Below, piece after piece: positions 17,544 to 27,642 of a stretch of DNA of 64,000 bases. The stretch is from Marinomonas sp. UCMA 3892. GTDB taxonomy: Bacteria; Pseudomonadota; Gammaproteobacteria; Pseudomonadales; Marinomonadaceae. A program made the position numbers and the translations under genes. The stretch is from positions 248,001-312,000 of the forward strand of contig NZ_PTXN01000002.1 of assembly GCF_012726345.1 (NCBI RefSeq), written 5' to 3'. The notes beneath the pieces are model-generated. The model was not told the origin of the DNA. It saw nothing but the letters and a program-made list of their open reading frames with translations, and made no database searches. Every line of letters starts with the position of its first letter. Positions within the stretch are counted from its first letter, which is position 1.

Positions 17544-19025
17544 TTATAGATCAGCGTATTCTTTTTCCCAACGCTTTGCTTCTTTCTTAGAAGGGCCGCC
17601 TAGTACGTTCACTGCGGTGCGCATACGGGCACGAGAAATATCTGAACCTAGAATCGCCATAGAGTCAAAAACAGAAACAGACGCAGTCGTTCCAGAGATA
17701 GCGACGAATAATGGTGCAAAAAAGTCTTTCGGCTTAATCTCCATTACTTGCGCTAATGCTTTCATCTCGTTAAAGATTTCGTCTTTTTCCCATTTGCTCA
17801 GTGCTTCCAAACGCCATAAAGCAAACTGCATAGCCTTACGAAGCGTTTCTTCTTCTAACTTGATAGAAGAAAAATCCTCTTTGGTAATTGGCAACATACC
17901 TTTTAAGAAGAACCCAGCCACATCAGCGACATCTGAGAAAGTTTCAACGCGTGGAATTACCAACGGTAAAATCTTCATCAAGTATTCAGGGTTAAGCGCC
18001 CATTCAACATATTTTTGTGCAAAAGTTTCTGGGGTTAGATTCTCACGAATCCACATACCATTTAGCCAGCTCAATTTTTCAACATCAAAAACTGGACCAC
18101 CCAAAGAAACACGCTGAATATCAAAGTGCTCAATCATTTCGTCTAACGAGAATTTTTCACGCTCATCAGGCATAGACCAACCCATACGACCAAGGTAATT
18201 AATTACCGCTTCAGACATATACCCCATGCGTTGATAGTACAAAATGCTAGTTGGGTTCTTACGTTTTGATAACTTAGATTTATCTGGGTTACGTAACAAA
18301 GGCATATGACACAAAGTCGGCATATCCCAACCAAAGTATTGGTACAATAGAATATGCTTAGGTGCTGAGTTGATCCATTCTTCACCACGAATAACATGGG
18401 TAATTTTCATTAGATGATCATCAACAACATTTGCTAAATGATAAGTCGGCATACCATCTGCTTTTAGCAATACTTGCATATCCACTTGAGCCCAATCGAT
18501 TTCGATTGTGCCACGCAGCATATCCTGTACAACGCATGTACCCTCTTCAGGGATTTTCATACGAATAACATACGGAACGCCAGCATCTAATTTTGCCTGA
18601 ACTTCTTCTGCCGTCAGGTTAAGAGCACGGCCATCATACTTTTGTGGCAAACCTTGCTCTTTTTGTTCATTACGCATTTGATCCAATTCTTCAGTGGTTT
18701 CAAACGCATAAAAAGCATGCCCCTTATCGATCAACTCTTGAGCATATTGACCGTAAATATCGCCCCTTTCGCTTTGACGATATGGCCCATATGGCCCACC
18801 CACATCTGGACCTTCTGCCCAATCCAAACCTAACCAACGTAATGCATCCAAAATCATTTTTTCAGATTCTGGCGTACTACGAGTTTGATCTGTATCTTCA
18901 ATACGTAAAATAAACTTGCCACCCATTTTACGTGCAAATGCCATATTAAATAATGCGATGTAAGCTGTGCCTACATGCGGGTCGCCTGTTGGAGAAGGCG
19001 CAATACGTGTTCTTACCTCTGACAT
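17544..19025 (-). CDS. gltX: Glutamyl-tRNA synthetase
   Basis: A 493-residue class I aminoacyl-tRNA synthetase that charges tRNA-Glu with glutamate. The N-terminal [18 protein letters not shown] segment holds the HIGH-type signature (HVGT near residue 18), and [10 protein letters not shown] near residue 255 is the KMSKS-type loop that positions ATP. The Rossmann core is followed by a stem-contact region and an alpha-helical anticodon-binding C-terminal half. The length is the bacterial norm (about 470-500). It may be discriminating or non-discriminating, which depends on anticodon-domain residues I cannot judge. It is transcribed toward the chemoreceptor gene; the start ATG follows a TGAGAT site. 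Confidence 0.97.
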   Translation of the reverse strand: MSEVRTRIAPSPTGDPHVGTAYIALFNMAFARKMGGKFILRIEDTDQTRSTPESEKMILDALRWLGLDWAEGPDVGGPYGPYRQSERGDIYGQYAQELIDKGHAFYAFETTEELDQMRNEQKEQGLPQKYDGRALNLTAEEVQAKLDAGVPYVIRMKIPEEGTCVVQDMLRGTIEIDWAQVDMQVLLKADGMPTYHLANVVDDHLMKITHVIRGEEWINSAPKHILLYQYFGWDMPTLCHMPLLRNPDKSKLSKRKNPTSILYYQRMGYMSEAVINYLGRMGWSMPDEREKFSLDEMIEHFDIQRVSLGGPVFDVEKLSWLNGMWIRENLTPETFAQKYVEWALNPEYLMKILPLVIPRVETFSDVADVAGFFLKGMLPITKEDFSSIKLEEETLRKAMQFALWRLEALSKWEKDEIFNEMKALAQVMEIKPKDFFAPLFVAISGTTASVSVFDSMAILGSDISRARMRTAVNVLGGPSKKEAKRWEKEYADL

Positions 19026-19127
19026 AAAAATCTCATTTATTGGTTGTCTGAAATGCCGCTATTATAAGCGTCTCATAAGATATGAGTAAGGGGCTAAGGC
19101 TATCTTTTCTACCTAGAAGTTTGATAT

Positions 19128-19919
19128 TCACTCAACTTTACTTTTGATATACCTTAGCTGAGAAAGTCGAACCCCTATTTCCACATCCGTTTTCAGGGCA
19201 ACTAATGAACGAGATAACAAACACTGTTCATAACCACCTGCTAACATAGACTGAATGCGCTCTGAAAAAGAGGGCAAATTAGCATAAATTTCTTCAACTG
19301 TAGGAAACAAACTAATAATACTTAATGCTGTTTTCGGCCCAATACCTTTTACACCTGGAATTCGGTTGGTGGTATCACCGACTAAAGCCCAATAGTCTGT
19401 TAGTTGTTCAGGCTCCACTCCATATTTACCGGGTACCCAAATTTTGTCGTAACCCAATTTGGCAAAGTAATCATATTGCAGAATACGATCATCCCCTAAC
19501 AGTTGAGTGAAACCTTTATCTGTTGAAACAATATAAGATTTAACATTACTGTTCGCCGCTTTCACCGCTAACGTAGCGATAAGGTCATCAGCTTCCCAAC
19601 CATCTATTCTCAAACAAGGCAAATGGTTGAAACGAAAAACCTTAGCAAAGTCTGGCAAGGATTCGAGTAAGGTATCATCCATAGGCACACGACCTAGTTT
19701 ATATTCTGGGTAGACTCGATGGCGCCACGTTTTGCCATTTGAATCAAACACAACTACAGCATAAGAAGGGGTAAATTGGTGGGTTAATTTCGCCAAGGCT
19801 TCAATAGCAATACTTTGGGTGCGCTCAATACGACGCGTTGAATCTTGCTCTGATTCTAATGCGGCATAGAGTCTTCGAATTAGATTCAATCCGTCAATAA
19901 TTAGTAATTTTTTATCCAC
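19128..19919 (-). CDS. xni: Flap endonuclease Xni (ExoIX)
   Basis: A 263-residue protein of the 5'-3' exonuclease family that lacks the DNA polymerase I fusion. The N-terminal IIDGLNLIRR motif carries the first metal aspartate, WEADDLIATLA and VSTDKGFTQLL carry the other acidic ligands, and the helix-hairpin-helix GVKGIGPKTALSI near residue 190 binds DNA. Xni (YgdG) removes flaps during replication and repair in E. coli, though its active site there lacks some acidic ligands. The start is GTG at 19919 with an AAGGG site six bases upstream. It is on the same strand as gltX, about 100 bp upstream of it. Confidence 0.9.
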   Translation of the reverse strand: MDKKLLIIDGLNLIRRLYAALESEQDSTRRIERTQSIAIEALAKLTHQFTPSYAVVVFDSNGKTWRHRVYPEYKLGRVPMDDTLLESLPDFAKVFRFNHLPCLRIDGWEADDLIATLAVKAANSNVKSYIVSTDKGFTQLLGDDRILQYDYFAKLGYDKIWVPGKYGVEPEQLTDYWALVGDTTNRIPGVKGIGPKTALSIISLFPTVEEIYANLPSFSERIQSMLAGGYEQCLLSRSLVALKTDVEIGVRLSQLRYIKSKVE

Positions 19920-20036
19920 TGCAAACCCTTATTTTTGCTACATTGTTTGACGTTTACTTGAATTTAATAGGGTACCATGAGAGAAGATTCATCACGACAA
20001 CTTGCGTGCTGTTAAAATCAACAAAAGGACTCTGTT

Positions 20037-21293
20037 ATGAACAACCAACCAGCCTATTTTTGCCTTAGCATTCTTTTAGGAGCCTCTGCTCACAGCGCTT
20101 TTGCTGCACCGATCAACGCTGTTATCGGTTTAGATAATAGTCAAATCGTGGAAACTAGCCAGCAACTTAGCCTTACTCCGAACACAGGTACACTATTACC
20201 ACTTCAAGAAAATTTCGCACCAATTACTCATTTAGAAAACAACTTAAATGCTAACTGGTTTGATTTAATAAACAAAAAAGTAAGAGTGGAACACAAGCAA
20301 AGAGATCTAAATTACACTGGCACATTGGCTAAAATCGAGAACAACACTCGATCCTTTGTGCTTAGCAATAAAGAGTTTTCTATGACATTACCCATGGATG
20401 ACTTTTACTTAATCCCGCTTGAAAACCCAACTGCTGCGGATACAAAACCTGAAAGTAAAGCTGATGCCGATAAAACAGCACCCTACAAGGTTAGCTATCA
20501 AACAAACGAGCTTTCGTGGTCGCCACAACTCAGTCTGATTTTCGAAAATAATAAGGTTTCTGTTTCTCAGCAAGCGCTTATTCACAACAATTCAAGCTCT
20601 ACCATCCAGGTACAAGACAGCCTACTCCACTACTCCCGAAGTGCTGCCCCTCAGCTTTTCAAAGCAGAACGCAGCTCACTTGCAATGAGTGCAGATAGAC
20701 CCGACATAAGTTACCAAGATAATGAAGTGAGCTATTCTCTGGGTGGTGGCACACTTTCAATCGCACCTTATTCAAACACCTTAATCCCTTTACCTAGCAG
20801 CGATAGCAATATAGATAGCCAAACACATAAAGCAAAGCTTTATACTTATGGTAATAATTCCGGAAAAATCGACTTAAATTTCTATAACAACCTAAGCTTC
20901 ACTTTTCAAAAAAATGGCCTTCCAGGCGAATACAAGACATTTTGGAAAAGAGGAGACCTGCTTATTCCGGGTAATACAGTCCGTTTAGATACAGTTCGTG
21001 AAGGCCGATCATTTGACGTCATGACCAATAAAAGCCAAGACATAACTGGCTATTTGACCTTGGTTAGTGCTTCATCTCAAAAACTTCCTAGCACCCATAT
21101 TTGGGAAGCCACTATTGAAAACCACTCAAATACAGCACAAAAGTATTCAATAGAACAAAGCACTAATGGCGTTGTGGATATATTAGAAGGCAATGAAGCA
21201 ATACCAATAAATGCAAATAGTTTAATTGTTTCAGGTGAAATAAAGGCAAACTCGAAAAAAACGATTACCTATAAAATAAACGTAAAAAACTAA
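20037..21293 (+). CDS. Secreted DUF4139-like protein
   Basis: A 418-residue protein with a signal peptide (cleavage probably after Ala-Phe-Ala at about residue 24), so it is probably periplasmic or outer-membrane associated. The middle contains ELSWSPQLSL and a tandem of beta-rich segments, and the C-terminal half has LPGEYKTFWKRGD, REGRSFDVMT and a WEATIENHSN segment that resemble the DUF4139 domain of beta-sandwich proteins. A low-complexity Asp/Lys/Ala run sits near residues 140-155. No function is established. A good AAAGGAC ribosome site supports the ATG at 20037. The IS5 copy inserted just downstream, separating it from tolC. Confidence 0.65.
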   Translation: MNNQPAYFCLSILLGASAHSAFAAPINAVIGLDNSQIVETSQQLSLTPNTGTLLPLQENFAPITHLENNLNANWFDLINKKVRVEHKQRDLNYTGTLAKIENNTRSFVLSNKEFSMTLPMDDFYLIPLENPTAADTKPESKADADKTAPYKVSYQTNELSWSPQLSLIFENNKVSVSQQALIHNNSSSTIQVQDSLLHYSRSAAPQLFKAERSSLAMSADRPDISYQDNEVSYSLGGGTLSIAPYSNTLIPLPSSDSNIDSQTHKAKLYTYGNNSGKIDLNFYNNLSFTFQKNGLPGEYKTFWKRGDLLIPGNTVRLDTVREGRSFDVMTNKSQDITGYLTLVSASSQKLPSTHIWEATIENHSNTAQKYSIEQSTNGVVDILEGNEAIPINANSLIVSGEIKANSKKTITYKINVKN

Positions 21294-21410
21294 AATGAAG
21301 GAATGTGAAAAAAATAGACTAAGGAAACTACGATTAAGAAGTCGCAAAACACTCAACCTCTCTCTTTCGAATAAAAAAGCACAGGACTCTACTTGTTTTG
21401 ATGCTTTTCA

Positions 21411-21446
21411 CCACTAAACAAGGCTTATTTAGGCCTTGTTTAGTGG
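21411..21446 (-). terminator. Terminator hairpin inside the IS5 element
   Basis: Perfect 14-bp arms CCACTAAACAAGGC (21411-21424) and GCCTTGTTTAGTGG (21433-21446) lie just past the transposase stop. Such hairpins near IS ends also limit transcription entering the element from outside. Confidence 0.75.
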
Positions 21447-21458
21447 ATTTTAAACGGA

Positions 21459-22433
21459 TTAACCCCTTGCCGCCCGTATCATCTGGTCAACCCTAAACAC
21501 ATTGGCTAAGGCAAACAGCATCGCCAGCTTGTTGTCGTTTTTAGCCAATCCTCTATAGATTACTTTCCTAAAACCAAACTGACGCTTTATGATCCGGAAC
21601 GGGTGTTCTACTTTTGCTCGAATGCTGGCTTTAATGTATTCCGTTCGGATAGGTTGCTTGTTTATTCTCGGGTGTTTCTTGAGAAGACGCACCTTGCTTG
21701 GCATTTCTGCAATCAGCCAATCCGCCTTGATGTCTTTTAGTTCCTCTCGTTTTTGTGCGCCTCGATAACCAGAATCCGCTGAAATAAAGGTTTCCTCACC
21801 ATGAAGCAAATTTTCTGTTTCTGTGATGTCATGTACGTTGGCGGCTGTTGTGCTTAGGCTATGCGTCAGGCCGGTTCTCGCGTCCACGCCAATATGAGCT
21901 TTTAGACCAAAAAACCATTGCTTTCCCTTTTGGGTTTGGTGCATCTCGGGATCGCGTGCTTTCGCTTTATTCTTGGTTGAACTGGCGGCTTCAATGATGG
22001 TGGCGTCGACAATCGTGCCTTCTTTTAAGTAAATCCCTGCGCTGGACAGCCATTTATTGATCTCTTTAAAAAGCTGACGGGAGAGCTTATGTTTTTCCAG
22101 CAAGTGCCTAAAATTCATAATAGTAGTGTGGTCAGGGATAGCGATGTCCAGCGACAACCCAGCAAAAAGGCGCATCGAAGTGATTTCATAAAGCGCATCC
22201 TCCATGGCAGGATCACTCATGTTGTACCAATGTTGCATACAGTGAATGCGAAACATGGTGGACAATGGATACGGTCTTCTTCCTTTTCCGGCTTTTGGGT
22301 AGAAAGGTTCAATCACCGCTTCAAGCTGATCCCACGGCATCAGTTCGTCCATTCGAGTCAAGAAAATTTCTTTGCGCGTTTTACGACGCTTATTGTTGAA
22401 TTCACTGTCGGCAAAGGTAAGTTGATGTGACAT
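21459..22433 (-). CDS. IS5-type DDE transposase
   Basis: A 324-residue transposase very like that of E. coli IS5: the [12 protein letters not shown] start, the [10 protein letters not shown] and [15 protein letters not shown] blocks and the C-terminal [11 protein letters not shown] ending are those of the IS5 subgroup. The catalytic triad is in VDATIIEA (Asp), SADSGYRGA (Asp) and [15 protein letters not shown] (Glu). The frame is uninterrupted, so the enzyme may be active. It catalyses cut-and-paste movement of the surrounding element. Translation starts at the ATG at 22433, about 60 bp inside the right inverted repeat. Confidence 0.96.
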   Translation of the reverse strand: MSHQLTFADSEFNNKRRKTRKEIFLTRMDELMPWDQLEAVIEPFYPKAGKGRRPYPLSTMFRIHCMQHWYNMSDPAMEDALYEITSMRLFAGLSLDIAIPDHTTIMNFRHLLEKHKLSRQLFKEINKWLSSAGIYLKEGTIVDATIIEAASSTKNKAKARDPEMHQTQKGKQWFFGLKAHIGVDARTGLTHSLSTTAANVHDITETENLLHGEETFISADSGYRGAQKREELKDIKADWLIAEMPSKVRLLKKHPRINKQPIRTEYIKASIRAKVEHPFRIIKRQFGFRKVIYRGLAKNDNKLAMLFALANVFRVDQMIRAARG

Positions 22434-22663
22434 GGTCAGGCTCGAAGGTTAAAAATGAATTGTCTCATGGAAAGGACTTATTCGCATCTTCCCTAAAAAG
22501 CTGCCTTGCTTGCATTAATTTTTCACATTCCAAGTCTACTTAAAACATTTCGTTATGATATGGTCAATAGTCATAATAGATATAGCAAGAATGACACTGC
22601 CGAAAGCGAGAAACTTGAGGTACTATTATAACTATATTTCATACTACGAGCCCACAGAGATCT

Positions 22664-23992
22664 ATGAAAAAGCATATTATACCATCACTCATCGCTGCAG
22701 CCGTTCTAAGTAGTACAGCTGCTCATGCTGAAAGCATTTACGAAGTATACAAACTTGCCAAACAGCATGACCCAGGTTTACGAGCTGCTGCAGCAACCTA
22801 CCAGGCTGAAAAAGAAGGCGTAACCGTCACTAAAGGTAATCTATACCCTAATATTAGCTTTAATGGCAATTTGGGTTATAGCAATATTGATAACTCATCT
22901 AGCAACTACAACAATACATCAAATAGCTTATCGTTAGATTTAAGCTATCCAATATACTCTCCAGCCCTTAACTACGCCGTTGATGCTGTAGAGATAAATT
23001 CAGAAAGTGCCGGCATTCGCTTTAATAATTCTGAAGAAGATTTAGCACTTACTACTCTAACTGAATATTTCAATCTTTTAATCGCGCAGTCAACATTGCA
23101 AACAACCGAAGCCTTAGTCAAAAGCACTGCAAGCCAGCTAGACCGTGCTAAGAAACAATATGAAGTAGGTTTGGCATCGATTACAGACTTACAAGATGCA
23201 CAAGCTGAATATGACTCTGTTCGTGTTACTGAACTAAGCGCTCGTTCAAGTGTGTCTTATGCGCAAAAAGCCTTGTACCAAAGAACAGGACAAGAAATCA
23301 AAACAATTCCGCAATTGTCAAAAGACTACCCAATCAGTCTTGACCCAAACATGACAGTTGACTCTTTAATTGCAAAAGCTCGTCTTGATAATAAAGAACT
23401 ACAAATTTTGAACCTTTCTGTAAAAAGCGCAGAAAATAATATTAGTATCCAGAAAGCAAATGGACGCACTCCTACCGTATCAATAACAGGTTCTTTATCT
23501 AGAACTGACAACGACTACAGCAGCAGTGCCCCCGCCTCAATGAGTGACGGTGCAACAAATACATCTTCTATCGGACTAGGTGTTAAAATCCCACTATATA
23601 GTGGTGGTGCAATTAATGCTTCTGTCAGACAAGCAACTGCACAAGCATTATCAGCAACAGAACAAAGAGCAAGCTCATTACAAGCTATAGAGCTAAATAT
23701 CCGTAGCCTATATCTTGATTTGCAAACCGCCGTTGCTCAAATCGATGCTCAACAGCAACTAATTCGTTCTCGTACTAGCGCTCTAGAAGCCACAAAAGCA
23801 GGATACGATGTTGGTACACGCAACCTTGTAGAATTACTTGATGCGCAATCAAACCTATATGATGCGCAGAATACCTATGAAAAATATAGATACAACTTTG
23901 TAGTGAAAAAACTAAGCCTGTTAGAAGCTACTGGCGACCTTACAGAAGGCAAGATCAAAGAGCTGGATAAATGGTTAGTCGCTAAAAACTAA
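22664..23992 (+). CDS. tolC: TolC-family outer-membrane efflux protein
   Basis: A 442-residue outer-membrane channel subunit. The signal peptide (about 1-22, cleaved after Ala-His-Ala) is followed by the two homologous coiled-coil and strand repeats of the family, with SIYEVYKLAKQHDPGLRAA in repeat 1 and the AGYDVGTRNLVELLDAQSNLY motif near residue 385 in repeat 2. TolC trimers join inner-membrane pumps and type I secretion systems to the outside. The C terminus ends shortly after the second repeat, so it is slightly shorter than E. coli TolC (493). No pump genes are adjacent, which is usual for tolC. The BaeSR pair upstream may regulate such pumps. Confidence 0.93.
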   Translation: MKKHIIPSLIAAAVLSSTAAHAESIYEVYKLAKQHDPGLRAAAATYQAEKEGVTVTKGNLYPNISFNGNLGYSNIDNSSSNYNNTSNSLSLDLSYPIYSPALNYAVDAVEINSESAGIRFNNSEEDLALTTLTEYFNLLIAQSTLQTTEALVKSTASQLDRAKKQYEVGLASITDLQDAQAEYDSVRVTELSARSSVSYAQKALYQRTGQEIKTIPQLSKDYPISLDPNMTVDSLIAKARLDNKELQILNLSVKSAENNISIQKANGRTPTVSITGSLSRTDNDYSSSAPASMSDGATNTSSIGLGVKIPLYSGGAINASVRQATAQALSATEQRASSLQAIELNIRSLYLDLQTAVAQIDAQQQLIRSRTSALEATKAGYDVGTRNLVELLDAQSNLYDAQNTYEKYRYNFVVKKLSLLEATGDLTEGKIKELDKWLVAKN

Positions 23993-24020
23993 CTTAGCTT
24001 TTCTGATTATGAATAAAAAA

Positions 24021-24050
24021 GCCGTAAACGCTGTTTTACGGCTTTTTTTT
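24021..24050. terminator. Terminator shared by tolC and apeB
   Basis: The hairpin GCCGTAAA/TTTTACGGC is followed by eight T residues, and six A residues precede it, so it can serve both converging genes. Confidence 0.88.
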
Positions 24051-24071
24051 CCTGCGAATAAGCAGATTAAC

Positions 24072-25370
24072 TTAGCGGGCTATTAACTTTTCTCGCTTAG
24101 TGAAACGAACCAATACTTTATACAATCCATAAGCATCTCGGCTACCAGCCAATTCACGAATAGAATGCATACCAAAAGTTGGTAAACCGATATCAATAGT
24201 CGGCACACCTATTTCGCCTGATGTGATTGGACCTATCGTACTACCACAAGCCATATCACTACGAACAACAAAACACTGGACCTCATAATTTTCTTGTGCG
24301 GCAATATCACGATACACACTCGCTGTTTCGCTATTTGTTGCATAACGCTGATTGGCATTTACTTTAATAACCGCACCTTTGTTAATAGAAGGCGCATGAT
24401 TCTTATCATGCTTATGAGCGTAGTTTGGATGCAAAGCATGAGCATTATCAGCAGATACCAACATCGAACGTTGAATCGTCTGAACATATTGCTCAGGATT
24501 TGGTGTTAGACGGCGCAACACGTCTTCTAAAAATGGCCCATTTGCACCACAAGCAGACAAACTACCTATCTCTTCATGATCTGTGCAAATAAGTAAACTA
24601 GGACGCTGTAAATCAGAATCTAACAAAGCACGCAGCCCAACAAAGCAGCTCAGTAAATTATCTAAACGTGCCGAACAAATATATTCTTTGTGCAAACCAA
24701 CCAAAGCTGGAAGTTGCGTATCGTATAAGCTCAATTCAAAATCAAGAACCGTATCAATGGCCAAATCTGCATATTGTTTCTTAAGTTGAGATTTTAACAA
24801 CTCATGCAGATCAAACTCGTGTTCAGCGCCACACAAAATTGGTAATATTTCTTCTTGAGGGTTAACAGAAAATCCTTCGTTTGCTTGACGATTCAAATGG
24901 ATTGCTAAGTTAGGTACCACTGCAATTGGGTCTTTGAAATCCACCAAACGACTTACAATATCACCCGCTTGCGTTTTCAGTGTAATACGACCTGCAATAG
25001 ATAAATCTCTGTCTAACCAAGTATGAAGCAAAACCCCACCGTACACCTCAACACCTAACTGGTGATAACCAAAGCGATCAACTTGAGCATTAGGTTTCAA
25101 TTTCAGACAAGGGCTGTCAGTATGGGCTCCAATCATTCGCCAACCACTTTGGCTAAAATTGAGTTGCGGCGTCGTAAAGGCAATTAAAGAGGATTCATTG
25201 CGCGTGACAAAATACTTCCCACCCTCTTCTATTACCCAATCATCTTCTTCTAACAATTCAGTAAAGCCTTCTGCTAGCAAAGCAGAACGCATACTAGAAG
25301 TAGCATGAAAAGGTGTCGGAGAAGATTGAAGAAATGATAGTAAAGAGTCGTTAAAATTTGAAAATTCCAT
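24072..25370 (-). CDS. apeB: M18-family aspartyl aminopeptidase (ApeB type)
   Basis: A 432-residue dinuclear-zinc aminopeptidase of family M18. The first zinc ligands are in GAHTDSP (His-Thr-Asp), the catalytic and ligand pair is in DHEEIGS, and later ligands are in SADNAHALHPNY and the C-terminal GMHSIRELAGSRD. It removes acidic or neutral N-terminal residues from peptides in the cytoplasm. The length matches bacterial type 2 aminopeptidases. It is divergent from prc across a 66-bp gap up to the GTG at 25437, or 123 bp up to the start preferred here. Confidence 0.93.
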   Translation of the reverse strand: MEFSNFNDSLLSFLQSSPTPFHATSSMRSALLAEGFTELLEEDDWVIEEGGKYFVTRNESSLIAFTTPQLNFSQSGWRMIGAHTDSPCLKLKPNAQVDRFGYHQLGVEVYGGVLLHTWLDRDLSIAGRITLKTQAGDIVSRLVDFKDPIAVVPNLAIHLNRQANEGFSVNPQEEILPILCGAEHEFDLHELLKSQLKKQYADLAIDTVLDFELSLYDTQLPALVGLHKEYICSARLDNLLSCFVGLRALLDSDLQRPSLLICTDHEEIGSLSACGANGPFLEDVLRRLTPNPEQYVQTIQRSMLVSADNAHALHPNYAHKHDKNHAPSINKGAVIKVNANQRYATNSETASVYRDIAAQENYEVQCFVVRSDMACGSTIGPITSGEIGVPTIDIGLPTFGMHSIRELAGSRDAYGLYKVLVRFTKREKLIAR

Positions 25371-25493
25371 AGTGTCCTATAAGCAGAATGCTTTAAAAAA
25401 GTGACTTTTTAACACTTTGGCTAGCCTTACAGCCCAGTGTCTAATATGATTTTACCAATGACGTATAAAATAGACAGAGAGAGCCCATACCGG

Positions 25494-27542
25494 ATGAACT
25501 ATAAACGCCTTTTGCTTTGCCTTTTAACCGGCTATACCTTTGCCTCAACACCTGCGTCCGCTTATCAGGAGCTACAGCCTCCTCATGAATACGACAAAGT
25601 ATCAAAAGAACTCGTTGAGATGCTAGAAGGCATCCATTATAACAGACCTCACATTGATGATGCCATTTCAGCAAAAGCCTTTGATTACTACATTGATGCT
25701 CTAGACCCGAGCAAAAGCTTTTTTCTCAAAAGCGACATAGACAAGCTATCTCAATATAGAAACAGCTTTGACGACGCATTAAGAGACGGTGACACAACGG
25801 TTGCTTACACCATCTACAACCTTTACCTTGAGCGTTTAGAAAAGCGACTTCTAAGCCTCCAAGACCATCTGCCAGAGATGATCAAAGGTTTCAATTATGA
25901 AATAGATGAAACACTTAATACAGACCCAGACACGCAAAAATGGGCAACAACTGAAGCAGAGCTTGATGACTACTGGCGCAAGCGCCTTAAAAACCGAGCT
26001 TTAACCATGAAGCTGAACGGTGAAAGCGAAGAAAAAATCATCTCTACACTTGAACGTCGCTATAAAAATCAAATTAAGCAAGTCGACCAAACTAATGCTG
26101 TCGACGTGTATCAAATCTTTGCCAACTCAATAACTGCGGCACTAGACCCCCACACCAATTACTTTGCACCACGCGCATCAGAAGCTTTTAACATCAACAT
26201 GAGTTTATCTCTTGAAGGCATTGGCGCTGTTTTACAGATGGACGATGACTACACCAAAGTCGTGCGTTTGGTTCCTGGTGGTCCTGCAGCAACTCAAAGT
26301 GATCTCTCACCTAATGACCGAATTATTGCGGTAGGCCAAGAAGGCAAACCTATGGTTGATGTGGTGGGTATGCGTCTTGACGATGTTGTCGATATGATTC
26401 GTGGCGAAAGAGATACGACCGTAATACTGGAGGTTACGCCAAGCAAAGGCGACACACAAACGAGTAAACGCATTAGCATTGTGCGTAAAAAAGTGAAGCT
26501 TGAAGATCAGTCCGCCAAAAAAGAAATCGTTGAAGTGGAACGAGATGGCGAGAAATACAAAGTAGGCGTCATTACACTACCAACGTTCTATTCCGATTTT
26601 GCCGCGATACAGGCTGGCGACAAAAACTACAAAAGCTCTACTCGAGACACCAAAGAACTCATAGAAGAGCTACGTAAAGAAGATATTTCGGCATTAATTC
26701 TTGACCTAAGAAATAACGGCGGTGGTTCCCTACAAGAAGCCAATGCCCTAGCAGGTCTATTTATTCCATCTGGACCAACAGTACAAATCCGTGATCAAAG
26801 TGGACGAGTCACACCATTAGGCGATTCTGACCCTGCCATTGCTTACAGTGGTCCAATGGCTGTGCTGGTAAACCGCATGAGTGCATCCGCTTCTGAAATT
26901 GTTGCGGGCGCTTTACAAGATTACGGGCGTGCTCTAATTCTTGGCGATCAAACCTTCGGAAAAGGCACAGTTCAAGTATTGCAAGACATGGACAAAGGCC
27001 AACTGAAGGTTACTCAAGCTAAATTCTATCGCGTCTCTGGAGAAAGCACTCAACATAAAGGTGTTATGCCAGACATAGCCTTCCCTTCTTTGATTGATAA
27101 AGAAACCATTGGGGAAAGTGCGCTAGATAACCCTTTACCTTGGGATAAAATCCACGAAACTCGCTATCCAGTTTATTGGAATATGCCGGCTTATCTACCT
27201 ATTTTAGAACCACGTCATGAAGCCAGAATGGCGAAAGACCCTAACTTCATTGCGATCAATGAACAAATAGGTGAGTTCAAAAAACAAGTAGAAACCTATA
27301 AAACTATTTCTTTGAAGGAAAGTACTCGCATAAAACAACGAGAAGACAATAAAAAAAGCGAGCTAGAACGTGAAAACACTCGCCGCAAAGCGTTAGGACT
27401 AGAACTACTCACGTCGGTTGAAGATATTAAACCGATAGAAGAAGACACTTACGCAAAAGAAGCGTCTGAAATCCTATTAGACTTTATTGCCACCAACCAA
27501 ATGGCAGAAAAACAAGCCGAAAAGAAAACAGCGCAAAACTAA
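25494..27542 (+). CDS. prc: Carboxy-terminal processing protease Prc/Tsp
   Basis: A periplasmic S41A protease, 682 residues when started at the ATG at 25494, the same as E. coli Prc. That start gives a proper signal peptide ending in Pro-Ala-Ser-Ala; the longer frame from a GTG at 25437 would put 19 extra residues before it. The N-terminal region is followed by a PDZ domain (about residues 225-330), the protease core with LDLRNNGGGS, catalytic Ser467 in SASASEIVAG, Lys490 in TFGKGTVQ, and a DUF3340-type C-terminal region. Prc trims FtsI and degrades SsrA-tagged or misfolded periplasmic proteins. A terminator follows the gene. Confidence 0.96.
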   Translation: MNYKRLLLCLLTGYTFASTPASAYQELQPPHEYDKVSKELVEMLEGIHYNRPHIDDAISAKAFDYYIDALDPSKSFFLKSDIDKLSQYRNSFDDALRDGDTTVAYTIYNLYLERLEKRLLSLQDHLPEMIKGFNYEIDETLNTDPDTQKWATTEAELDDYWRKRLKNRALTMKLNGESEEKIISTLERRYKNQIKQVDQTNAVDVYQIFANSITAALDPHTNYFAPRASEAFNINMSLSLEGIGAVLQMDDDYTKVVRLVPGGPAATQSDLSPNDRIIAVGQEGKPMVDVVGMRLDDVVDMIRGERDTTVILEVTPSKGDTQTSKRISIVRKKVKLEDQSAKKEIVEVERDGEKYKVGVITLPTFYSDFAAIQAGDKNYKSSTRDTKELIEELRKEDISALILDLRNNGGGSLQEANALAGLFIPSGPTVQIRDQSGRVTPLGDSDPAIAYSGPMAVLVNRMSASASEIVAGALQDYGRALILGDQTFGKGTVQVLQDMDKGQLKVTQAKFYRVSGESTQHKGVMPDIAFPSLIDKETIGESALDNPLPWDKIHETRYPVYWNMPAYLPILEPRHEARMAKDPNFIAINEQIGEFKKQVETYKTISLKESTRIKQREDNKKSELERENTRRKALGLELLTSVEDIKPIEEDTYAKEASEILLDFIATNQMAEKQAEKKTAQN

Positions 27543-27557
27543 AAGATAAAACATAAA

Positions 27558-27600
27558 GAACGAAAAACAGTATTTGACTGTTTTTCGTTCTTATTTTTAT
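27558..27600 (+). terminator. Terminator of prc
   Basis: The 13-bp arms GAACGAAAAACAG (27558-27570) and CTGTTTTTCGTTC (27578-27590) are followed by a T-rich tail. Confidence 0.9.
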
Positions 27601-27642
27601 GCGCCATCAAAATCATTAATCCATTGATACGAACATTACACT

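Larger units (their letters stand above)
21323..22492 (-). mobile_element. IS5-group insertion sequence, complete
   Basis: A 1170-bp element bounded by CTAA target duplications at 21319-21322 and 22493-22496 (the 4-bp YTAR target of IS5). The terminal inverted repeats are GGAAACTACGATTAAG at the left end and, on the opposite strand, GGAAGATGCGAATAAG at the right end, matching at 12 of 16 positions. The right end agrees closely with the classical IS5 end. It holds one intact transposase gene and a terminator hairpin. The intact duplications suggest it has not been rearranged since insertion. Confidence 0.95.
21300..22531. repeat. Inverted repeat split by the IS5 copy
   Basis: Perfect 13-bp arms GGAATGTGAAAAA (21300-21312) and TTTTTCACATTCC (22519-22531) lie on either side of the IS. 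Removing the element and one target duplicate leaves a 58-bp palindromic segment with a 32-bp loop, so the element interrupted an older hairpin, perhaps the terminator of the upstream gene. Confidence 0.7.

Noticed and set aside
27561..27582. LexA box before the LexA-regulated-type gene
   Set aside because: The ACAG and CTGT parts are in the wrong order and belong to the prc terminator stem.
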